Below, one piece after another: positions 24,968-30,218 of a stretch of 30,218 nt of DNA. Under the pieces are notes generated by a model. That model was not told the origin of the DNA, made no database searches, and saw nothing but the letters and a program-made list of their open reading frames with translations. Position numbers and translations under genes: made by a program. Source of the stretch: Pseudomonadota bacterium (GTDB lineage: Bacteria > Pseudomonadota > Gammaproteobacteria > Acidithiobacillales > Acidithiobacillaceae); the NCBI GenBank assembly GCA_021827445.1, contig JAKAVW010000003.1:1-30218 (forward strand), read 5' to 3'. Position 1 is the first letter of the stretch, and each line of letters starts with the position of its first letter.

Positions 24968-25339
24968 ATGTTCGACTTCAGCTTTGGCGAGCTCGCACTG
25001 CTCGGGATTATTGCCCTGCTCGTGGTCGGGCCGGAGAAAATGCCCGAGCTCGCGCGCACCGCGGGGAGATGGTACGGCGCCATGCGGCGTACCATGACCG
25101 GCCTGCGCTCTGAGGTCGAACAGCAGTTGTTGCTGGATGATTTGCGTCAGGAAGCCAACAAACTGCGCGACTATGCCAAAGAGGAATTGCTGCCTGCCGA
25201 TATCACCGCTTCAGACACTCTGAAAACGGTTGGTGAGGAGCCCGCAGTGCAGGAAGAGCATAGGCAGGGTGAACTCGACATTATGTCGACAGCGGTACAA
25301 CATGCGGACCAGCCAGGACCGGAAGACCGCGTGCATTGA
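24968..25339 (+). CDS. tatB: Twin-arginine translocase subunit TatB
   Basis: TatB forms the signal-peptide receptor with TatC. The 123 residues start MFDFSFGELALLGIIALLVVGPEKMPELAR-type: a Glu inside the membrane helix (Glu8) and the VVGPEKMP hinge distinguish TatB from TatA. An amphipathic coiled region follows (SEVEQQLLLDDLRQEANKLR), then an acidic, poorly conserved tail from about residue 75. A 135-base gap separates it from tatC. Confidence 0.95.
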   Translation: MFDFSFGELALLGIIALLVVGPEKMPELARTAGRWYGAMRRTMTGLRSEVEQQLLLDDLRQEANKLRDYAKEELLPADITASDTLKTVGEEPAVQEEHRQGELDIMSTAVQHADQPGPEDRVH

Positions 25340-25474
25340 TTTCGAGCCTGATTCGCACCTGATGCACTGGCAGAGTTCGCCGTTATTATGTCGGCACACT
25401 ACAGCTTGGGCCTCCGCCAAATATTTTGCCGCTTTCACTCATACCTCAATACCGCCTAAGGATATTTTTTAAGC
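25340..25474 (+). other. tatB-tatC intergenic stretch, unusually long for this operon
   Basis: This 135-base gap holds no gene I can support. TTATGTCG occurs here (25386-25393) and also near the end of tatB (25281-25288), each followed by a base and CA; this may be chance. The AAGGA before tatC stands about twelve bases from its ATG, a long spacing, with a T-run between. I found no convincing promoter or terminator hairpin. Confidence 0.4.
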
Positions 25475-26311
25475 ATGGATAAGTTGGCGGAGAATACCTT
25501 TATCGGCCACTTGCTGGAATTGCGCCGCCGCGTATTATTTGCAGTAATCGCTATTTTCGCCGGTTTTTTGGTTTCTTATCCCTTCTCCAAAACGATTTAT
25601 AATATTCTTGCTGCCCCCCTCATTGAGGTATTACCAAAGGGCAGCCACCTCATTTACACCAGTTTGCCCGAAGTATTTTTGACTTACGTGCAGCTTTCCT
25701 TGCTATCCGGCTTTGTTCTGGCATTACCCGTCGTACTTTACCAATTCTGGGCCTTCATCGCGCCAGGCCTTTATGCGCATGAGCGCAAGGCCTTTTTCCC
25801 GCTGATTTTTGCCTCTATTTTCCTGTTCATCGGCGGGATGCTGTTCGCCTACTTTATCGTCTTCCCCAATGCCTTCCGATTTTTCGTGAGTTTTTCGGGC
25901 GGTGATATTACCGCCATGCCCAAAGTCGATAGTTATCTCTCGCTTATCGTCAAATTCTCGCTCGCCTTCGGTCTGGCCTTCCAGATCCCCATTCTCATTG
26001 TGGTACTGGTACGCATCGGGGTGCTTCAGGTGGCTACACTGCGTCGCAGCCGCCGCTATGCCTTCCTGATCTGTGCCATCGCCTCGGCAGTACTTAGTCC
26101 TCCCGATGTGTTATCCATGATCATGCTCCTCATTCCCATGTATATGCTCTTTGAAGTCGGATTGTTCTTCGCGGCGCGTTTACCGGCAGCCCGGTCCGCG
26201 GAAGAAGATACCGCTGATGATGCGGCAGAGCCGTCACGCAGCGCTGCTGACGAGATGGATGCTGCCGAGGAGAGTTTTCGGGACAGGGATGAGGATGAAC
26301 CGAAGAAATGA
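25475..26311 (+). CDS. tatC: Twin-arginine translocase subunit TatC
   Basis: TatC is the six-helix core that reads the twin-arginine signal. The 278 residues show the cytoplasmic N-terminal motif FIGHLLELRRRVL with the conserved Glu, the periplasmic loop LPEVFLTYVQLSLLSG, YQFWAFIAPGLYAHERKAFFPL, and FPNAFRFF. After the last helix there is an unusually acidic cytoplasmic tail of about 50 residues (rich in Asp, Glu, Ala, Ser; ends DRDEDEPKK). The core is complete; the tail's role is unknown. Confidence 0.96.
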   Translation: MDKLAENTFIGHLLELRRRVLFAVIAIFAGFLVSYPFSKTIYNILAAPLIEVLPKGSHLIYTSLPEVFLTYVQLSLLSGFVLALPVVLYQFWAFIAPGLYAHERKAFFPLIFASIFLFIGGMLFAYFIVFPNAFRFFVSFSGGDITAMPKVDSYLSLIVKFSLAFGLAFQIPILIVVLVRIGVLQVATLRRSRRYAFLICAIASAVLSPPDVLSMIMLLIPMYMLFEVGLFFAARLPAARSAEEDTADDAAEPSRSAADEMDAAEESFRDRDEDEPKK

Positions 26312-26351
26312 AGGACACGGTAAGGAGCCATCAAAAATACCTGGAGATCAC

Positions 26352-26938
26352 ATGAGTATCGATCGGCTTCCTGAATTCGTCCGCGAAAATTACGAAGTCC
26401 ACGAGTGGAAGCACGCCTGCGCCATTTTACATCATGATTTTCCTAACGAATGGGATGATATTCTCGCCGTACTTTCTGATTTCCGATTGAACCGGAGTTG
26501 GATTACCAATCCCGGCGTAAGTCCAAGATTTCCGAATTTATTGACAGTTATCTATATGGTCGTGACTGGGTTGAAAAAGAATTCCAGACGCATGTTGTTG
26601 TCGATGAACACACAATGGATACGCCTACCCATAAGATAGATTGTTTTCGCAACAGCATCGCCCTGGAAATTGAATGGAACAATAAAGATCCCTTCTATGA
26701 TCGTGACCTCAATAATTTTCGTTTGCTATTTAACTTGCGTGCCATTAGCGTAGGAGTGATCATCACTCGTTGCGACAATCTGCAGGAAATATTTAATCAA
26801 CTGGGAAGGGGTTCCTCTTATGGCGCGTCAACCACACATATGAGTAAACTTCTTCCCCGTATTGAGGGTGGCGGCGGGGGCGGTTGTCCTTTGCTGGTAT
26901 TCGGTATTACTCAATCACTCTATACAGAGGACGAATAA
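26352..26938 (+). pseudogene. BglII/BstYI-family type II restriction endonuclease, broken by a one-base frameshift
   Basis: The start at 26352 (GGAG five bases upstream) reads 55 codons to SWITNPG, ending at 26516. The frame then runs into unrelated residues and stops at 26639. From about 26517 the next frame carries the rest of the protein: KSKISEFIDSYLYGRDWVEK, PTHKIDCFRNSIALEIEW, NNKDPFYDRDLNNFRLLF, VGVIITRCDNLQEIF, SYGASTTHMSKLLPRIEGG and CPLLVFGI, to the stop at 26936. One extra base near 26517 would restore NPGGKSKIS and a protein of about 195 residues. The Asp...Glu-x-Glu set in KIDCFRNSIALEIEW fits a PD-(D/E)XK nuclease. Family members cut sites containing GATC. The break could be true decay or a sequencing error. 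The stretch is AT-richer than its neighbours. Confidence 0.82.
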
Positions 26939-26940
26939 TA

Positions 26941-27588
26941 ATGAGCGCATCTGACGATTTGCTGGAAGCGGTAGGGAAAAGAAAATTCACCACCATTCTC
27001 GCCGATCCGCCCTGGCAGTTTCAGAACAGGACCGGGAAAATGGCACCAGAGCACAAGCGCCTCTCCCGATACTCAACGATGACTCTGCAAGAAATAAAAG
27101 AACTTCCTGTAGAAACGATCGTCACCGACATGGCACATCTCTACCTTTGGGTGCCAAACGCACTATTGGCTGACGGCATGCAAGTTATGGAGCACTGGGG
27201 ATTTACCTATAAAACTAATATGATATGGTACAAGATCAGAAAAGATGGTGGCCCTGACAGAAGAGGCGTCGGCTTTTATTTCCGAAATGTAACGGAGATG
27301 ATCCTTTTTGGTGTACGAGGAAAAAATGCCCGGACCTTGCAGCCGGGAAGAAGTCAGGAAAACATCATTTCGTCACAAAAGCGCGAGCATAGCCGCAAGC
27401 CAGACGAGCAATACGCTATCATCGAGGCATGCAGCCCCGGACCCTATCTTGAACTATTCGCCAGAGGTCCCCGTAAAGGGTGGTCCGTATGGGGAAATCA
27501 GGCTGAGGAGTACGCGCCGAGTTGGGATACATATTCCAATCATTCACAATCAAATGTGATTCCACTCAAGCAGAAAAAATTATTGTAA
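26941..27588 (+). CDS. MT-A70 family DNA adenine N6-methyltransferase
   Basis: This 215-residue methyltransferase carries the catalytic DPPW at residues 22-25 (ILADPPWQFQNR) and, at the C-terminal side, the SAM-binding PYLELFARG followed by GWSVWGNQ, the permuted order seen in MT-A70 enzymes, a family that includes the DNA methyltransferase M.MunI. NMIWYKIRKDG and NVTEMILFGVRG are further typical segments. The ATG at 26941 lies two bases after the endonuclease stop, with GAGG ten bases upstream. It is intact and is presumably the protective partner of the broken endonuclease. Base use is AT-richer than the chromosome around it, a sign of transfer. Target site not readable from sequence. Confidence 0.9.
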   Translation: MSASDDLLEAVGKRKFTTILADPPWQFQNRTGKMAPEHKRLSRYSTMTLQEIKELPVETIVTDMAHLYLWVPNALLADGMQVMEHWGFTYKTNMIWYKIRKDGGPDRRGVGFYFRNVTEMILFGVRGKNARTLQPGRSQENIISSQKREHSRKPDEQYAIIEACSPGPYLELFARGPRKGWSVWGNQAEEYAPSWDTYSNHSQSNVIPLKQKKLL

Positions 27589-27609
27589 CCCATCCAAAGT
27601 GGGCGTTAC
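27573..27609 (-). terminator. Candidate intrinsic terminator of the pyrR-pyrB-pyrC' operon
   Basis: On the minus strand, just after the pyrC' stop, GTAA-CG-CCCA and TGGG-TTAC can form an eight-pair stem with a two-base bulge and a seven-base loop, followed by AATAATTTTTT. The element overlaps the last codons of the methyltransferase gene on the other strand. The stem is not strong, so this is a moderate call. Confidence 0.42.
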
Positions 27610-27611
27610 CC

Positions 27612-28886
27612 TCACCCCCGAAAAACCACCCGCCCCTCCACCAGCGTATAGCGCACCTGCCCCCGCAACTCCCACTGTCCATAAGGAAGATTCCGACCCC
27701 GACTCCACTGCCGCGCTGGTTCCACGGTGAAATAAGACTCCGGATCGAAGATACAGAGGTCAGCGGTGGCACCGGCCGCCAGGGACGGCGCGGGCAAACC
27801 AAGAGCCTGGGCCGGGCCGACACTCAGCAGGCTCAGCACCGTCATCATATCCACCACCCCTTCATCCACCAGCCGCAACGCCAGGGGCAGGAGCCATTCC
27901 ACGGCCGCAATGCCGAAGGGCGCCTGGGTAAAGGTCATGCCTTCGCGGTCCACGCCCCAGGGGCTGTGATCACTGCTGATGGCCGTTATAACGCCCGTAG
28001 CCAGCGCATGGCGCAAGGCATCACGCTCCGCGGCGGAGCGCAAAGGCGGCAGGGTCTTGGCGTGGAGATTAAAGAATCCGACGTCCTGCTCGGTAAGCAG
28101 CAGGTGATGGATACTCACCCCACAAGTCACCGGTTCACCACGCTGCCGGGCCGCCGTAACCTCGGCTACCGCTGCGGCGGTACTCAAATGCGGAAAATGG
28201 ATGGGGCAGCCGCTGAGCGCGGCAATGGCGATATCCCGCTGCACGCCGATCTGCTCCGCCGCCGCCGGGCGTCCGGTCAGGCCTAAGCGGATGCTCAGAT
28301 GGCCTTCGTGCATCACCCCATGGGCCGCCAACGCTGGCTCTTCGCCATGGAGCAATACGGGCAAGCCCAAATCCGCCGCGTAGCTCAGCGCCAGCCGCAA
28401 CAAGGCCGCGCTGGGTACCGGTTCCTTGGCCTGACTAAAGGCAATGGCGCCCGCCTCGGCCAAACCGGCCATCTCCGTCAGTGCCGCACCTTGAAGCTGG
28501 GTCGTAAGGGCACCGGACAGATGTACCTTGGCCAAGGCCAGACGATCCGCCAGGACGCGCTGCTCCTGTAAAACGGCCGGGGTATCCGCCATAGGCTGGG
28601 TATCCGGGCGCAATAAAACCTGAGTCACGCCACCGACCAGTGCAGCACGTAATTCACTGGCGAGATCACCATCCCGACCATGACCTGGCGTATGTGCCTG
28701 AAAAGAAGTCTCGATAAATCCGGGGCAGGCGATCAAGCCGCTACCATCCAGCACCTCTTCCGCCATAAAGTCAGCAGGCAGCGTGCCCCGCGCGACAATT
28801 CGGCCATCCGCCATGGCCAGATCGGCGACCGCATCGAACCCGTCATGGGGGTCCATCACCCGAATATTGCGGATGATTCTGTGCAT
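27612..28886 (-). CDS. pyrC': Dihydroorotase-like protein without the zinc HxH motif (PyrC'/PyrX)
   Basis: The 424-residue protein has the class I dihydroorotase fold with composite domains at both ends. The metal motif expected after PGF (Asp-x-His-x-His) is replaced: the sequence reads PGFIETSFQAHTPGHG. Other positions survive (VLLHGEEPA; IHFPHLSTAAAV; AISSDHSPWG). This is the pattern of Pseudomonas PyrC', a catalytically inactive subunit needed for aspartate transcarbamoylase assembly, encoded just after pyrB as here. A working dihydroorotase should be encoded elsewhere. Starts are close together: ATG at 28886 has GGGGAG eight bases upstream and is preferred; ATG at 28892 overlaps the pyrB stop by one base. 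Confidence 0.9.
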   Translation of the reverse strand: MHRIIRNIRVMDPHDGFDAVADLAMADGRIVARGTLPADFMAEEVLDGSGLIACPGFIETSFQAHTPGHGRDGDLASELRAALVGGVTQVLLRPDTQPMADTPAVLQEQRVLADRLALAKVHLSGALTTQLQGAALTEMAGLAEAGAIAFSQAKEPVPSAALLRLALSYAADLGLPVLLHGEEPALAAHGVMHEGHLSIRLGLTGRPAAAEQIGVQRDIAIAALSGCPIHFPHLSTAAAVAEVTAARQRGEPVTCGVSIHHLLLTEQDVGFFNLHAKTLPPLRSAAERDALRHALATGVITAISSDHSPWGVDREGMTFTQAPFGIAAVEWLLPLALRLVDEGVVDMMTVLSLLSVGPAQALGLPAPSLAAGATADLCIFDPESYFTVEPARQWSRGRNLPYGQWELRGQVRYTLVEGRVVFRG

Positions 28887-28891
28887 GATCA

Positions 28892-29878
28892 TCACTCCCC
28901 GCCCGCCGCACCGGCGAGGATGGTAAGCACCGCCATCCGCACCGCCAGACCATGGGCTACCTGTTTCAGAATCACCGCCTGCGCACCATCAGCCACCTCC
29001 GAAGCGATTTCTACCCCGCGATTTATGGGACCGGGATGCAACACCAACGCGCCGGGCTCTGCCCACTGCAAGCGCTCCGGGGTCAGCCCGAAGCGGCGAT
29101 GAAATTCATCGAGACTGGGCAGACGGTGCGACTCCATGCGCTCCCGTTGCAGACGCAGGGCGCAAATCACATCCACCCCGCGCAATCCGGCCTGCAGGTC
29201 GTGATAAACATGCACCCCCAGCGCCGAGAGTGCTTCGGGCACCAGGGTGCGCGGGCCGATGACGCGAATTTCCGGGCAGCCGAGAATGGACAAGGCATGT
29301 ATCTGCGAGCGCGCCACCCGCGAATGCAGCACATCGCCGACAATGGCCACCACCCGGTCTTCAATCGGCCCCGCCAAGCGACGAATGGTGAACACATCCA
29401 GCAGGGCCTGGGTGGGATGGGCGTGCTGACCGTCACCGGCATTCACTACCAGCGCCGAGTCGCCGAGATGGCGGGCGACCAGATGAGCGGCTCCCGCCTC
29501 CGGATGGCGGATGACAAAACCATCCACCTGCATGGCCATCAGATTATTGACCGTATCCATGAGGGATTCGCCCTTGCTGGCACTACTGGTGCTGACGGCG
29601 ATATTCAGCACATCCGCCGAGAGGCGCTTGGCGGCCAGTTCAAAGGTGCTGCGGGTCCGCGTGCTGTTCTCAAAAAAGAGATTGACGATGGTGCGGCCAC
29701 GCAGGGTGGGCGTCTTTTTGACACTGCGGTGGGCAATACTGAGGAAAGATTCCGCCGTATCGAGAATCTGCAGTAACTCGCGCTCCCGGAGCCCTTCGGT
29801 ACTGAGCAGATGACGCAGACGACCCTGGGCGTCGTATTGCGGGTTTCCTTCACCAAAACGAAAAGTGGCGGCGCTCAT
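28892..29878 (-). CDS. pyrB: Aspartate carbamoyltransferase catalytic subunit
   Basis: PyrB condenses carbamoyl phosphate with aspartate in pyrimidine synthesis. The 328 residues carry the carbamoyl-phosphate site FFENSTRTRSTFE (68-80), the mobile-loop region SSASKGESLMDT, HAHPTQALLDVFT and HPGPINRGVE. The N-terminus is about 20 residues longer than E. coli PyrB, as in the large Pseudomonas-type enzyme that binds nucleotides and pairs with PyrC'. No pyrI regulatory gene is present. Its ATG overlaps the pyrR stop (ATGA). Confidence 0.97.
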   Translation of the reverse strand: MSAATFRFGEGNPQYDAQGRLRHLLSTEGLRERELLQILDTAESFLSIAHRSVKKTPTLRGRTIVNLFFENSTRTRSTFELAAKRLSADVLNIAVSTSSASKGESLMDTVNNLMAMQVDGFVIRHPEAGAAHLVARHLGDSALVVNAGDGQHAHPTQALLDVFTIRRLAGPIEDRVVAIVGDVLHSRVARSQIHALSILGCPEIRVIGPRTLVPEALSALGVHVYHDLQAGLRGVDVICALRLQRERMESHRLPSLDEFHRRFGLTPERLQWAEPGALVLHPGPINRGVEIASEVADGAQAVILKQVAHGLAVRMAVLTILAGAAGGE

Positions 29879-30218
29879 GGCTGCGGCCTCCGCCGCTCCA
29901 GTTCCAGACGCAAGGGATCGGGGCCGCGCAGCTTGATGTGCTCGCCCGCCGTGGCATTCAGGCGGAGTGCCGCCACATCGGCGGCCACTGGCAGCTCGTG
30001 CCCGCCGCGATCTACCAGCACCGCCAGACGGATGCGGGCCGGTCGCCCATAGTCGAAGATTTCATTCATGGCGGCGCGCACGGTGCGGCCGGTGTAGAGG
30101 ACATCGTCCACCAGAATGATATCGCGGCCATCGACATCAAAGGGGATATCCGAGGCGCGCACCTGCGGGTGCAGACCGATCTGGCTGAAGTCGTCGCGAT
30201 AAAAAGAGATATCCACCT
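29875..30218 (-). CDS. pyrR: PyrR: pyrimidine operon regulator / uracil phosphoribosyltransferase, 5' end beyond window
   Basis: About 114 C-terminal codons are present; the frame continues past the right edge, where the codon at 30216 is a Val inside the protein and not a start. It shows ISFYRDDFSQIG, then the PRPP-binding signature DIILVDDVLYTGRTVRAA and LVDRGGHELPV, all typical of PyrR. In Gram-positives PyrR binds pyr mRNA and attenuates transcription; in Pseudomonas it regulates pyrimidine genes. The leader that would show attenuation lies outside the window. Confidence 0.94.
   Translation of the reverse strand, partial: VDISFYRDDFSQIGLHPQVRASDIPFDVDGRDIILVDDVLYTGRTVRAAMNEIFDYGRPARIRLAVLVDRGGHELPVAADVAALRLNATAGEHIKLRGPDPLRLELERRRPQP

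Noticed and set aside
25230..25472. 80-codon plus-strand open frame spanning the tatB end and the gap before tatC
   Set aside because: It has no ribosome site, no recognisable feature, and most of it overlaps tatB in another frame. I also considered a frameshifted tatB tail, but TatB tails vary and the natural stop is reasonable.
26500..26530. Programmed ribosomal frameshift in the endonuclease gene
   Set aside because: No slippery heptamer, internal Shine-Dalgarno or obvious downstream stem is visible at the junction; a deletion or sequencing error is simpler.
1..30218. CRISPR arrays, tRNA, rRNA, prophage or transposase genes
   Set aside because: I looked for repeat-spacer patterns, tRNA-like cloverleaf ends and transposase or integrase motifs and saw none in either strand.

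Overview
The window looks like a chromosomal segment of a Gram-negative proteobacterium. Gene content and order (lptABC-rpoN-hpf-ptsN with an added hprK; bolA/ibaG-murA-hisGDCBHAF-hisIE-tatABC; pyrR-pyrB-pyrC') and the moderately high GC fit an Acidithiobacillus-like organism on the beta/gamma boundary. That assignment is inference from order and style, not from a marker gene. Coding density is very high: many genes overlap by 1-4 bases, and no gene-free stretch exceeds about 135 bases. I saw no rRNA, tRNA, CRISPR array or insertion sequence.

Region 1 (1-11625, all minus strand; read right to left in transcription order). First come amgK-murU (MurNAc recycling) and two small genes of unknown function, then kdsD-kdsC (Kdo synthesis) and lptC-lptA-lptB (LPS export). 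These are followed by rpoN (sigma-54), hpf (ribosome hibernation) and a regulatory phosphotransferase set: ptsN, hprK, rapZ, a mannose-type EIIA, ptsH and ptsI (cut by the left edge). No sugar-transporting EIIB/EIIC is present, so this PTS looks regulatory.

Region 2 (11655-27588, plus strand). lptD-surA (outer-membrane LPS translocon and its chaperone) start 29 bases from the divergent amgK. An ABC-2 permease without its ATPase follows, then a BolA/IbaG protein, a CGFS monothiol glutaredoxin and murA. Next is a complete, tightly overlapping histidine operon, hisG(short)-D-C-B-H-A-F-IE, and then tatABC with a good sigma-70 promoter at the end of hisIE. Downstream of tatC is a visibly more AT-rich two-gene restriction-modification module. 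Its BglII/BstYI-type endonuclease is broken by a one-base frameshift near 26517, and its MT-A70-type DNA adenine methyltransferase is intact.

Region 3 (27612-30218, minus strand). pyrR (cut by the right edge), pyrB and a dihydroorotase homologue that has lost the HxH zinc motif form a Pseudomonas-style pyrR-pyrB-pyrC' operon. A plausible intrinsic terminator overlaps the end of the methyltransferase gene.

Most of the window is envelope construction (MurNAc recycling, UDP-GlcNAc enolpyruvyl transfer, Kdo, Lpt machinery, SurA, Tat) next to nitrogen/PTS regulators and two biosynthetic operons. The most notable items are the frameshifted BglII-like/MT-A70 module, the pseudo-dihydroorotase, the transporter-less PTS with HPr kinase, the orphan ABC permease and the reduced cysteine set of LptD.
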